DNA of 64,000 nt from Streptomyces sp. Root1304 (lineage in GTDB: Bacteria; Actinomycetota; Actinomycetes; Streptomycetales; Streptomycetaceae): NCBI RefSeq assembly GCF_001426405.1, contig NZ_LMEP01000023.1:274485-338484 (forward strand), given 5' to 3'. This document shows, piece by piece, positions 25,638 through 34,223 of this stretch; position 1 is the stretch's first letter; every line of letters begins with the position of its first letter. The notes under the pieces are model-generated. The model was not told where the DNA came from. It saw only the letters and a list, made by a program, of their open reading frames with translations, and did no database searches. The position numbers were made by a program, and so were the translations under genes.

Positions 25638-26619
25638 TCCCGTGTCCACCCTGACGAAGGAGCGGACGGAGAGGCCCGAGCCCGCGCACCCGCCGGTCCC
25701 ACCCCGGACGGGCCCGCGCCGTTGGGCGGCCTGGGCGTCGGTCGCCTGGTTCCTCGTCCCGGCCCTCGTCCTCTTCCTCGTCTTCGTCCTCGCCCCGATC
25801 GTCGTCGCCGTCTGGACCGGCTTCTTCAAATGGGGCGGGATCGGCCCCATGGACGACTTCGTCGGCCTCGCGAACTACACCAGGCTCTTCGACGACCAGG
25901 TCTTCCTCGGCGACCTGGGGCGCGGCCTGTACCTGATCGTCCTCTCGATCACGGTGCAGCTGCCGTTCGCCCTCTTCACCGCCGTCCTGCTCAACCAGAA
26001 GCTCCGCGGCCGGGCCGTCTACCGGATGCTGTTCTTCGCCCCGTACATCCTCTCCGAGGTCGTCACCGCGGTCCTCTTCACGATGATCTTCCTGCCCGGC
26101 GCGGGCATGGCCGACCATCTCGCGGGACTCTTCGCCCTGGAGGGTCTCCAGGGCACGTGGCTCGCCGATCCCTCGACGGTCATGCCGACCCTGTTCGTCG
26201 TCATGGTCTGGAAGTACTTCGGCTTCCACATGATGCTGTTCCTCGCCGGGCTGCAGAGCATCCCGTCCGAGATCCTCGAAGCCGCCGCGATCGACGGCGC
26301 CGGCGCCTGGCAGCGCTTCCGGCACGTGACACTGCCGCTGCTCGGCCCGACGATCCGGATCAGCGTCTTCCTGTCGATCATCGGGTCCATCCAGCTCTTC
26401 GACCTGGTCTGGGTCATGACCACCGGCGGGCCCAACCACTCCTCCGAGACGATGGCGATCGCGATGTTCCAGTTCGGGTTCAAGCGGTACCAGGTCGGCT
26501 ACGCCGGCGCGGTCAGCGTGGTGCTGTTCATGATCAGCCTCGTCTTCTCCCTCTTCTACCAGCGGTACGTGCTCCGCCGCGATCTCACCGGGGCCGTCAC
26601 CTCGGGAGAGGGCCGATGA
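25630..26619 (+). CDS. bxlF: Oligosaccharide ABC importer permease, MalF-type (BxlF-like)
   Basis: A 329-residue permease with a Pro/Arg-rich cytosolic N-terminus, six or more membrane segments and the EAA loop EAAAIDGAGAWQRFRHVTLPLLGP that docks the ATPase. It pairs with the next gene product. Start is uncertain: GTG at 25630 overlaps the bxlE stop and has GAGG upstream, while GTG at 25642 is the alternative with GAAGAG upstream. Confidence 0.9.
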   Translation: MPSPVSTLTKERTERPEPAHPPVPPRTGPRRWAAWASVAWFLVPALVLFLVFVLAPIVVAVWTGFFKWGGIGPMDDFVGLANYTRLFDDQVFLGDLGRGLYLIVLSITVQLPFALFTAVLLNQKLRGRAVYRMLFFAPYILSEVVTAVLFTMIFLPGAGMADHLAGLFALEGLQGTWLADPSTVMPTLFVVMVWKYFGFHMMLFLAGLQSIPSEILEAAAIDGAGAWQRFRHVTLPLLGPTIRISVFLSIIGSIQLFDLVWVMTTGGPNHSSETMAIAMFQFGFKRYQVGYAGAVSVVLFMISLVFSLFYQRYVLRRDLTGAVTSGEGR

Positions 26620-27446
26620 CCGCCCGCCGGACGGTACGCGGCCTGTCGCTGCACGCCGTGGTCTGGTTGATCGCCGCGTTCGTCGCCGTACCGCTGCTCT
26701 ACGCGGTGATATCCGGCTTCAAGAGCACCGCGGAACTGACGAACAACCCGTTCGGACTGCCCGAGCAGTGGAAAATCGCCAACTACACCGGAATCCTCGG
26801 CGACGGAATGTTCTGGCGACAGATCGCCAACAGCGCCGGCATCGCCATCGGTACGACGGTCTGCACCGTGGCGGCCTCCGCGATGGCGGCTTTCGTGCTG
26901 GCCCGATACGCCTTCCGCGGCCGGGAGTTGTTCTATACGCTTTTCACCATCGGGCTGATGTTCCCGTTCGCGGTCGCCGTCCTGCCGCTCTTCCTGATGC
27001 TGCGCACCTTCGGCCTGCTCGACAACCCGCTCGGCGTGATCCTCCCCCAGGCGGCTTTCGGGCTCCCCATGACGATCGTGATCCTGCGCGGCTTCTTCCG
27101 GACCATTCCGGCGGAGATCGAGGAGGCCGCCACCGTGGACGGCTGCGGAAAGTTCCGGTTCTTCTGGCAGATCCTCCTGCCGATGGCGCGACCCGCGCTC
27201 GGCACGGTCTCCGTGCTCGCGGTCGTCGCGAGCTGGAACAACTTCTTCCTGCCGCTGCTGGTGTTCAGTGATCCGAAATGGCAGACGATCCCGGTCGGCG
27301 TCCAGCAGTTCCAGGGGCAGTACTCGACCGACTTCGCGCTCGTCCTCGCGTACATCGTGCTCGCCATGGTCCCGGCCCTCGCCTTCTACGCCGTCGCCGA
27401 GCGCCAGCTGATCGGCGGCCTGACCGCCGGCGCCACCAAGGGCTGA
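26616..27446 (+). CDS. bxlG: Oligosaccharide ABC importer permease, MalG-type (BxlG-like)
   Basis: A 276-residue inner-membrane permease with six hydrophobic segments and the EAA loop EEAATVDGCGKFRFFWQILLPMARPAL. The start overlaps the bxlF stop by ATGA. No ATPase gene lies in the operon or window. Streptomyces CUT1 importers commonly share the ATPase MsiK encoded elsewhere, which is the likely solution here. Confidence 0.92.
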   Translation: MTARRTVRGLSLHAVVWLIAAFVAVPLLYAVISGFKSTAELTNNPFGLPEQWKIANYTGILGDGMFWRQIANSAGIAIGTTVCTVAASAMAAFVLARYAFRGRELFYTLFTIGLMFPFAVAVLPLFLMLRTFGLLDNPLGVILPQAAFGLPMTIVILRGFFRTIPAEIEEAATVDGCGKFRFFWQILLPMARPALGTVSVLAVVASWNNFFLPLLVFSDPKWQTIPVGVQQFQGQYSTDFALVLAYIVLAMVPALAFYAVAERQLIGGLTAGATKG

Positions 27447-27482
27447 TCCCGCGCCGCGTGACCTCCACCCAGAGGAGTCCCT

Positions 27483-28892
27483 GTGAAACGCCTGACCGTG
27501 CTGACAGCCGCAATATTGTTAGCGCTAACAACGCAAGTCGCCGCTGCCGGCCCCGCGCCTTCCACCGCCCCCGCGTCCTCCACCGCCGGCCCCGCCATCG
27601 ACTTCCGGGGCTCGCTCCAGTCCATCGACGGATTCGGCTTCTCCATGGCCTTCCAGCGGGCCGACCTGCTGCACGGGGCGCGCGGCCTCGGCCCCGCCAA
27701 GCGGCGCGAAGTCCTCGACCTGCTGCTCAGCAAGGAGAAGGGCGCGGGTCTCTCGATCCTGCGCCTGGGCATCGGCTCCTCGACCGACCGGGTCTACGAC
27801 CACATGCCGACGATCCTGCCCGCCGACCCGGGTGGGCCGGACGCGCCGCCGACGTACGTCTGGGACGGCTGGGACGGCGGGCAGGTCTGGCTGGCCAAGG
27901 AGGCGAAGGCCTACGGCGTCCAGCGGTTCTACGCCGACGCCTGGAGCGCGCCGGCCTTCATGAAGAGCAACGGCAGCGAGAACAACGGCGGCGAGCTCCT
28001 GCCCGCATGGCGACGGGCCTACGCGAACTACCTCGTCCAGTACGCGAAGTTCTACGAGCGGGAAGGCATCGGCATCACCGACCTCGGGTTCACCAACGAA
28101 CCCGACTGGACGGCGAGCTACGCCTCGATGCGCTTCACCCCCCAGCAGGCCGTCGACTTCCTGAAGGTGCTCGGGCCGACCGTCCGCGCCTCGGGCCTGA
28201 AGACCGGGGTGGTCTGCTGCGACGCGGCGGGCTGGGACCGGCAGGTCGCCTTCACCGAGGCCATCGAGGAGGACCCGGAGGCCGACAGGGCCGTGGGGAC
28301 CGTCACCGGCCACCGCTACAGCGGTCCGGCCGCGGTCCCGCAGCCGACCGACAAGCACGTGTGGATGTCGGAATGGTCGCCGGACGGCACCACCTGGAAC
28401 GAGAACTGGGACGACGGCAGCGGTTACGACGGCCTCTCCGTCGCGGCCGACATCCAGAACACCCTGACCGTCGGCAACGCCAACGCCTACGTCTACTGGA
28501 CCGGCGCGTCCATCGGCGCGACCCGGGGGCTCATCCGGCTCGCCGACCCCGGCGACGACTACCGGGTGTCCAAGCGGTACTGGGCGCTGGCCGCCTTCAG
28601 CCGTTTCATCCGGCCGGGCGCCGTCCGTGTGCCGGTCACGAACGCCGATCCGGCACTCCGGGTCACGGCCTTCCGCAACGCCGACGGCAGCCGCGTCATC
28701 GAGATCCTCAACACAGGGACCACCGAGACCTCCGCCGCCTTCACCCTGCGCGGCGGCCACGACCGGCACCCCGACGCCTACGTCACCGATCGGACCCGCT
28801 CGATCACCCCGTCCGACGTCGGCTCCGTCCACGGAACCACCCTCACGACCACGCTCGCCCCCCGCGCGCTGACCACCATCGTCCTCGACTGA
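27483..28892 (+). CDS. Secreted GH30-family glycosidase (glucuronoxylanase/beta-xylosidase type)
   Basis: A 469-residue exported enzyme. The signal peptide covers about residues 1-22. The GH30 barrel (about 38-385) has acid/base E206 (GFTNEPDW) and nucleophile E297 (WMSEWSPDG), and a C-terminal beta domain to residue 469 completes the family fold. GH30 members cut glucuronoxylan, xylan or beta-1,6-glucan; the setting favours xylan. GTG start with AGAGGAG. The signal-peptide codons 11-16 (ATA TTG TTA GCG CTA ACA) are AT-rich, unlike the rest. They form a perfect LacI-type palindrome and include a TTA codon at residue 13, rare in Streptomyces and read by the bldA tRNA. Expression may thus need bldA and relief from an operator inside the gene. 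Confidence 0.88.
   Translation: MKRLTVLTAAILLALTTQVAAAGPAPSTAPASSTAGPAIDFRGSLQSIDGFGFSMAFQRADLLHGARGLGPAKRREVLDLLLSKEKGAGLSILRLGIGSSTDRVYDHMPTILPADPGGPDAPPTYVWDGWDGGQVWLAKEAKAYGVQRFYADAWSAPAFMKSNGSENNGGELLPAWRRAYANYLVQYAKFYEREGIGITDLGFTNEPDWTASYASMRFTPQQAVDFLKVLGPTVRASGLKTGVVCCDAAGWDRQVAFTEAIEEDPEADRAVGTVTGHRYSGPAAVPQPTDKHVWMSEWSPDGTTWNENWDDGSGYDGLSVAADIQNTLTVGNANAYVYWTGASIGATRGLIRLADPGDDYRVSKRYWALAAFSRFIRPGAVRVPVTNADPALRVTAFRNADGSRVIEILNTGTTETSAAFTLRGGHDRHPDAYVTDRTRSITPSDVGSVHGTTLTTTLAPRALTTIVLD
27516..27531. promoter_or_regulatory. Perfect intragenic palindrome with AraR-type half-sites
   Basis: TTGTTAGCGCTAACAA is a perfect 16-bp palindrome made of two copies of the left half (TTGTTAGC) of the arabinose operators at 1806 and 12124. 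It lies in codons 12-17 of the GH30 gene, 36 bases after the bxlG stop region ends and the gene begins. It could be a transcription roadblock or the operator of an internal promoter. Confidence 0.7.
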
Positions 28893-28918
28893 GCCGTCAC
28901 CCACCCGAGGAGTCACCC

Positions 28919-29959
28919 ATGCCCCTGTACCGGCACCTCGTCGCCCTGTCGGCTGCCGTCTGCGTCGCGGCCGGTCTCGCCGCCGCCCCGGCGACCGCCG
29001 CGCCCCGCCCCAGGACGCTCGCCGAACTCGCCGAGAAGCACCACAAGTACTTCGGCTCGGCCACCGACAACCCCGAGTTCACCGACGCCGCCTACCTGAA
29101 GCTCCTCGGCAGCGAGTTCGGGCAGACCACCCCCGGCAACGCCATGAAGTGGTACGCCACCGAGCCCGAGCCCGGCGTCTTCGACTTCACCGCCGGCGAC
29201 GAGGTCATGGCCCTCGCCACGGCCCACCACCAGAAGGTCCGCGGCCACACCCTCGTCTGGCACAGCCAGCTCCCCGCCTGGCTCACCGAGCGCAGCTGGA
29301 CCGCCGAAGAGCTGCGCGCCGTCCTCAAGAACCACATCCAGACGGTGGCCCGGCACTACAAGGGCAAGGTCATCCACTGGGACGTCGTCAACGAGGCCCT
29401 CAACGAGGACGGCACCTACCGCGAGTCGGTCTTCTACAGGACGCTCGGCCCCGGCTACATCGCCGACGCCCTCCGCTGGGCCCACGAGATCGACCCGCAC
29501 GCCAAGCTGTACCTCAACGACTACAACGTCGACGGCATCAACGCCAAGAGCGACGCCTACTACACGCTCATCAAGCAGCTGAAGGCCGACGGCGTCCCCG
29601 TCGAGGGCTTCGGCCTCCAGGGCCACCTGGCGCTCCAGTACGGCTACCCCGCCGGCATCAAGGAGAACATCCAGCGCTTCGCCGGCCTCGGGGTCGACGT
29701 CGCGGTCACCGAACTCGACATCCGGATGGAACTCCCCGCGACCCCGGCGAAGCTCGCCACCCAGGCCACTTGGTACGCCGACTACGTCAAGGCCTGTCTG
29801 GACGTCAAGAGGTGCGTCGGCGTCACCGTCTGGGACTACACGGACAAGTACTCGTGGATCCCCGGGGTCTTCCCGAAGGAGGGCGCCGCGCTGCCCTACG
29901 ACGAGAACCTTCAGCCCAAGCCCGCCTACCGCGCGCTCAGGAAGGTGCTCGGCGGATGA
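28919..29959 (+). CDS. Secreted endo-1,4-beta-xylanase, GH10 catalytic domain only
   Basis: A 346-residue secreted GH10 xylanase. The signal peptide ends near ATAAPRP (residues 25-31). The barrel carries acid/base E159 (WDVVNEAL) and nucleophile E265 (VTELDIRM), with the WHSQLPAW and DYNVDG motifs. Unlike xlnA it has no carbohydrate-binding module, so it probably acts on soluble or short xylan. The ATG has GAGGAG upstream. It follows GH30 by 26 bases, and its stop overlaps the next start (ATGA), coupling a secreted enzyme to a cytosolic oxidoreductase. Confidence 0.94.
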   Translation: MPLYRHLVALSAAVCVAAGLAAAPATAAPRPRTLAELAEKHHKYFGSATDNPEFTDAAYLKLLGSEFGQTTPGNAMKWYATEPEPGVFDFTAGDEVMALATAHHQKVRGHTLVWHSQLPAWLTERSWTAEELRAVLKNHIQTVARHYKGKVIHWDVVNEALNEDGTYRESVFYRTLGPGYIADALRWAHEIDPHAKLYLNDYNVDGINAKSDAYYTLIKQLKADGVPVEGFGLQGHLALQYGYPAGIKENIQRFAGLGVDVAVTELDIRMELPATPAKLATQATWYADYVKACLDVKRCVGVTVWDYTDKYSWIPGVFPKEGAALPYDENLQPKPAYRALRKVLGG

Positions 29960-31002
29960 TCAGGACGGCGATCGTCGGGACGGGCGGGATCGCGGGCATC
30001 TGCCACGTCCCCGCCCTCCGGGCGCAGGCGCACCGCGCCGAGATCGTGGCGGCCGTCGACGTGGACGCCGTGCGCGCCGAGGCCTTCGCGGCCGAGCACG
30101 GCATCCCCGCCGTCTACACCGACCTGGGCACGATGCTCGGCGAGCAGCGCCCGGACGTCGTGCACCTGTGCACGCCGCCCTTCCTGCATGTCGAACAGGC
30201 CGTGGCCTGCCTGGAGTCGGGGGCGTGGGTGTGGTGCGAGAAGCCGGTGGCCCTGTCGCTGGCCGAGCTCGACCGGATCCACGCCGCCGAGGGCGCCGCG
30301 GCCGTGGGCGCGGTGTTCCAGCACCGGTACGGCTCGGGAGCCCGGTATCTCCGCGAGCTGATCGCCGCCGGGACCCTGGGCCGCCCGCTCGTCGCGCAGT
30401 GCGTCACGGCCTGGTTCCGCGACGACGCGTACTACGACGTGCCGTGGCGCGGCACCTGGCGCAGCGAGGGCGGCGGCCCGACCCTCGGCCACGGCATCCA
30501 CCAGATGGACCTGATGCTCGCGGTGCTCGGCCCCTGGGCCGAGGTCCGGGCGATGGCGGGCCGCCTCGCACGCGACGTCGAGACCGAGGACGTCTCCACG
30601 GCTCTCGTCCGCTTCGAGAACGGAGCCCTCGCCACGGTCGTCAACAGTGTGCTCTCCCCGCGCGAGGAGAGCTACCTGCGGTTCGACCTCACCGACGCCA
30701 CCGTCGAACTGCGGCACCTGTACGGCTACTCCAACGCGGACTGGACGTTCACCGGCAGGACGCCCGCCGTGAAGTGGGAGCCGCCGGACGACCTGCCCAG
30801 CTCGCACACCGCCCAGCTCGCCGCGTTCCTGGACGGGTACGAGGCCGGCATCGGGCCCGATCTCGGCCGACCCACCACGGAGTTGGTCACCGCCCTGTAC
30901 AAGGCCGCGATCACCGGCCGGCCCGTTCTGCGCGGAGAGATCGACGCCGCCGACCCGTTCCACGCCTCGCTCCACGGAGGGCGACCGGAGGTGTTCCGAT
31001 GA
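29956..31002 (+). CDS. Gfo/Idh/MocA-family NAD(P)-dependent oxidoreductase
   Basis: A 348-residue cytosolic dehydrogenase. The Rossmann motif is VGTGGIAG (residues 7-14). The family motif EKP at 95-97 (WCEKPVAL) supplies the conserved Lys, and GHGIHQMDLML supplies the catalytic His region. Members oxidise or reduce sugars, sugar acids or inositols, so the exact reaction cannot be assigned. It starts inside the GH10 stop and ends inside the next start, forming a tight trio with a DUF6807 protein and a cupin. That coupling suggests a dedicated step on a sugar released from xylan, such as a decorated xylose or uronic acid. Confidence 0.88.
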   Translation: MIRTAIVGTGGIAGICHVPALRAQAHRAEIVAAVDVDAVRAEAFAAEHGIPAVYTDLGTMLGEQRPDVVHLCTPPFLHVEQAVACLESGAWVWCEKPVALSLAELDRIHAAEGAAAVGAVFQHRYGSGARYLRELIAAGTLGRPLVAQCVTAWFRDDAYYDVPWRGTWRSEGGGPTLGHGIHQMDLMLAVLGPWAEVRAMAGRLARDVETEDVSTALVRFENGALATVVNSVLSPREESYLRFDLTDATVELRHLYGYSNADWTFTGRTPAVKWEPPDDLPSSHTAQLAAFLDGYEAGIGPDLGRPTTELVTALYKAAITGRPVLRGEIDAADPFHASLHGGRPEVFR

Positions 31003-31859
31003 CGTTCCGACTCCTCCGCGACGAGGACGCGCTGACCGTACGGGCGCGGGGCACCGACCTCTTCCGGTACGTGCACCGGCCGGTCATGGACCCCTTCGAG
31101 GCGCCCAAGCCGTACCTGCACCCGGTGCGCACGCTCGCCGGCCGGGTGGTCACCGGATACCGGCCGCACGACCACCGCTGGCACAAGGGCGTCCAGTTCA
31201 CGGCGTCCTGGCTGTCCGGCCAGAACTTCTGGGGCGGCGGCACCTATCTGCGCGGCCGGGGCTACGTCGACCTGCCGAACCTCGGCACGATGCGCAGCCT
31301 CGCCGTATCCGCCGAGACGGCTCACGACCGGGCCGTCGTCACCGAGGACCTCGCCTGGCACACGGCGGCGGGGGAGCGCTGGATCGACGAACGCCGCACG
31401 CTGACCGCGCGCGACATCGAGGCCGACTCCTGGACCCTGGAGGTCACCACCGAACTGACCAACGTCCACGACACCGAGCTGGTGTTCGGCAGCCCGGGCA
31501 CCCAGGGCAGGGAACTCGCCGGATACTCCGGCCTGTTCTGGCGCGGCCCGCGCGCGTTCACCGGCGGCGACGTGATCGGCCCCGGCATGGGCGAGCAGGG
31601 CGACTGGCTCGCCTTCATCGGCACCCACGACGAGGTCGACCACGCCTCCACCCTGCTGTTCCTGGACGACCCGGACAACCCCTGCCACTGGTTCGTCCGC
31701 AGCGAGCCCCTCCCCGCGGTCAACCCGTCCCTGGCGTTCGACGAGGAACTGCCGCTGGCCCCGGGCGACACCCTGTCGCGCCGGTACCGGATCGTCGTGG
31801 CCGACGGCGCGTGGGACCTCGCGCGCCTGACCCGGCACGTCGGGGAACACCCATGGTGA
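30999..31859 (+). CDS. DUF6807 (PmoA-family) protein of unknown function
   Basis: A 286-residue cytosolic protein matching the family annotated as PmoA/DUF6807: YVHRPVMDPFEAPKPYLHPVRTLAG near the N-terminus (landmarks KPYLHPV), PHDHRWHKGVQF, and GDTLSRRYRIVVADG at the C-terminus. The conserved His-rich HDHRWHKG suggests a metal or sugar site. Despite the name it is not a methane monooxygenase subunit. In actinobacteria these proteins often neighbour Gfo/Idh oxidoreductases, as here, where both ends overlap neighbours. The reaction is unknown. It has no signal peptide or membrane segment. Confidence 0.82.
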   Translation: MTFRLLRDEDALTVRARGTDLFRYVHRPVMDPFEAPKPYLHPVRTLAGRVVTGYRPHDHRWHKGVQFTASWLSGQNFWGGGTYLRGRGYVDLPNLGTMRSLAVSAETAHDRAVVTEDLAWHTAAGERWIDERRTLTARDIEADSWTLEVTTELTNVHDTELVFGSPGTQGRELAGYSGLFWRGPRAFTGGDVIGPGMGEQGDWLAFIGTHDEVDHASTLLFLDDPDNPCHWFVRSEPLPAVNPSLAFDEELPLAPGDTLSRRYRIVVADGAWDLARLTRHVGEHPW

Positions 31860-32572
31860 CCCCGCTCCCCGGCGGCGTGGGAATCTCCGGGCTGAGGGTG
31901 TACGACCAGGAGGCCGCCGACGGCCTGTGCGGCGGAACCCCCCACATGCACCTCGTCTGTTCCGAGGCGTACGTCGTCCTCGGCGGCCGGGGCAGCGTCC
32001 AGACCCTCACCACCTCCGGATACGCCGACACACCGCTGCGCCCCGGCGACGTCGTCCGCTTCACCCCGGGGACGATCCACCGCCTCGTCAACGGCGGCGG
32101 CCTGCGTCTCGTGGTCCTCATGCAGAACAGCGGCCTCCCCGAAGCCGGCGACGCCGTCTTCACCTTTCCCGCCGCCGTCCTGGCCGATCCCGACGCCTAC
32201 CGGGCGGCGGCGAGCCTGACCGGCGACCACGCCGCGGCGGCGCTCCGCCGCCTCGACCTGGCGCTCAAGGGGTTCCTGACCCTGCGCGACGAGGGGCAGC
32301 TGCGGGAGTTCCACGTCGCGGCCCACCGACTGAAACGCGAACTCCTCGACGAGTGGGAGGCGCGCTGGCGCGCCGGCGCCCTGGCGGCGGCCGAGGAGAC
32401 CGGCAGACAGCTCGACCGGCTGAAGGCCGGAGACCTCTCCCACCTCGACCACGGCGCCGTGGTGCGGCTGGAACGCCCGGAGGAACCGCTCTTCGGCATG
32501 TGCGGCCTCCTCCAGCCGTACACCGTCCCCGCTCACCCCCACCCCTCTCCCCCGAAGGAGTCGTTCCGATGA
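31853..32572 (+). CDS. Cupin-domain protein
   Basis: A 239-residue protein with an N-terminal cupin. Motif 1 is HxH-x4-E (H31, H33, E38) and motif 2 is PGTIHRLVN (H76), a complete set of metal ligands. The C-terminal half (about 105-215) is helical and of unknown function. The start overlaps the DUF6807 stop and its stop overlaps the GH62 start. It may be a sugar isomerase, an epimerase or a sensor. The full ligand set argues for an enzyme using Mn, Fe or Zn. Confidence 0.8.
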   Translation: MVTPLPGGVGISGLRVYDQEAADGLCGGTPHMHLVCSEAYVVLGGRGSVQTLTTSGYADTPLRPGDVVRFTPGTIHRLVNGGGLRLVVLMQNSGLPEAGDAVFTFPAAVLADPDAYRAAASLTGDHAAAALRRLDLALKGFLTLRDEGQLREFHVAAHRLKRELLDEWEARWRAGALAAAEETGRQLDRLKAGDLSHLDHGAVVRLERPEEPLFGMCGLLQPYTVPAHPHPSPPKESFR

Positions 32573-34047
32573 GATTGCGCCGCCCACCCCTGGTCCTGAG
32601 TCTCGTCCTGGCCGTCCTGTCGTCCCTGCTGTTCGGGGCCACGCTGGCGACGGCCCCGCCGGCCGCCGCGGCCACCGTCGACACCAGCGCCTGGTACGTA
32701 CTCGTCAACCGCAACAGCGGCAAGGCCCTGGACGTCTACAACCTGGCGACCGGCGACGGCGCCCGGATCACCCAGTGGACGAGGAACGACCAGAACCAGC
32801 AGCAATGGCAGTTCGTCGCCTCCGGCGACGGCTACTACCGCGTCAAGTCCCGCCACTCCGGCAAGGTCCTGGACGTCCAGAACAGCTCCACCGCCAACGG
32901 CGGCGCGATCGTCCAGTGGGCCGACGTGAACGGCACCAACCAGCAGTGGCGCCTGGCCGACAGCGCGGACGGCCACGTCAGGCTCGTCGCCCGCCACAGC
33001 GGCAAGGCCCTCGAAGTCCAGGGCGCCTCCACCGCCGACGGCGCGAACGTCGTCCAGTACGACGACTGGGGCGGCGCCAACCAGCAGTGGCAGCTCGTCA
33101 AGGTCGCCGGCGGCGGCACCCCCGGCACCTGCGCCCTGCCCTCGACGTACCGCTGGTCGTCATCGGGCCCCCTGGCGCAGCCCAAGGCGGGATGGGCGTC
33201 GCTCAAGGACTTCACCGTCGCCCCGTACAACGGCAAGCACCTCGTCTACGCGACCACGCACGGCACCACGGCATCGGGAGCGGGCTGGGGCTCGATGAAC
33301 TTCACCCCCTTCACCGACTGGTCGCAGATGGCCTCCACCGGCCAGAACGCCATGACGAACTCCGTCGTCGCGCCCACGCTCTTCTACTTCGCGCCGAAGA
33401 ACATCTGGGTGCTCGCCCACCAGTGGGGCAGGACCGCCTTCTCCTACCGGACGTCGACCGACCCCACCAACCCGAACGGCTGGTCGGCGGAGCAGGAGCT
33501 CTTCTCCGGAAGCATCGCCGGCTCGGGAACGGGCCCCATCGACCAAACACTCATCGGCGACGGGACGAACATGTACCTGTTCTTCGCCGGTGACAACGGC
33601 AAGATCTACCGGGCGAGCATGCCGATCGGGAACTTCCCGGGCAGCTTCGGCTCGTCGTACACGACGGTCATGAGCGACACGGAGAAGAACCTCTTCGAGG
33701 CCCCCCAGGTCTACAAGGTCAAGGACCGGAACCAGTACCTCATGATCGTCGAGGCCCGGGGCGCGAACGAGCAGCGCTACTTCCGCTCGTTCACGGCCAC
33801 CAGCCTCAACGGCTCGTGGACGCCGCAGGCCGCGACCGAGAGCAACCCCTTCGCGGGGAAGGCCAACAGCGGCGCCACCTGGACCGACGACATCAGCCAC
33901 GGCGAACTGATCCGCGCCGGCGCCGACCAGACCTTCACGATCGACCCCTGCGACCTGAGGTTCCTCTACCAGGGTCGTGATCCCGACTCCGGCGGTGACT
34001 ACGGCCAGTGGGCCTACCGCCCGGGTCTGCTGACGCTCCAGCGCTGA
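32569..34047 (+). CDS. Secreted GH62 alpha-L-arabinofuranosidase with N-terminal ricin-type lectin domain
   Basis: A 492-residue secreted enzyme that removes arabinofuranosyl side chains from arabinoxylan. A signal peptide (1-35) precedes a three-repeat ricin-type lectin (38-178; NQQQW, NQQW, NQQW) and a short Gly/Thr linker. The GH62 propeller (188-492) has base D214 (LKDFTV), D325 (GPIDQTL) and acid E377 (LFEAPQVY). The order lectin-then-catalytic is the reverse of XlnA in this window. Start overlaps the cupin stop and has GAAGGAG upstream. It would supply the L-arabinofuranose taken up by the YtfQ-type importer. Confidence 0.95.
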   Translation: MRLRRPPLVLSLVLAVLSSLLFGATLATAPPAAAATVDTSAWYVLVNRNSGKALDVYNLATGDGARITQWTRNDQNQQQWQFVASGDGYYRVKSRHSGKVLDVQNSSTANGGAIVQWADVNGTNQQWRLADSADGHVRLVARHSGKALEVQGASTADGANVVQYDDWGGANQQWQLVKVAGGGTPGTCALPSTYRWSSSGPLAQPKAGWASLKDFTVAPYNGKHLVYATTHGTTASGAGWGSMNFTPFTDWSQMASTGQNAMTNSVVAPTLFYFAPKNIWVLAHQWGRTAFSYRTSTDPTNPNGWSAEQELFSGSIAGSGTGPIDQTLIGDGTNMYLFFAGDNGKIYRASMPIGNFPGSFGSSYTTVMSDTEKNLFEAPQVYKVKDRNQYLMIVEARGANEQRYFRSFTATSLNGSWTPQAATESNPFAGKANSGATWTDDISHGELIRAGADQTFTIDPCDLRFLYQGRDPDSGGDYGQWAYRPGLLTLQR

Positions 34048-34050
34048 CGG

Positions 34051-34084
34051 CCCGGCGGGCTCGGTGACACCCGAGCCCGCCGGG
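34051..34084 (+). terminator. Hairpin terminator ending the xylan operon
   Basis: 34051-34064 pairs perfectly (14 bp) with 34071-34084 around TGACAC, three bases after the GH62 stop. Confidence 0.85.
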
Positions 34085-34223
34085 GTGCGCGGGCCGGGGC
34101 CGGGTTTCAGTCGGGCCCGGCGGGCGCCCGCAGTCCGGCCTCGCTCCCGCCACGGCCCTGGACGGGACCATGTCGCGTCGGCCGCCCCCGGCGTAGCCTG
34201 AACGTCGCGAGGGAGGAATCGTC

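Noticed and set aside
27278..29959. An 893-residue frame ending in the second GH10
   Set aside because: Only the part from 28919 has signal peptide and GH10 sequence; the rest reads through GH30 in the wrong frame.
30999..31859. Methane monooxygenase subunit (from the PmoA name)
   Set aside because: The protein has no membrane segments or copper motif of PmoA; the family name is a legacy label.
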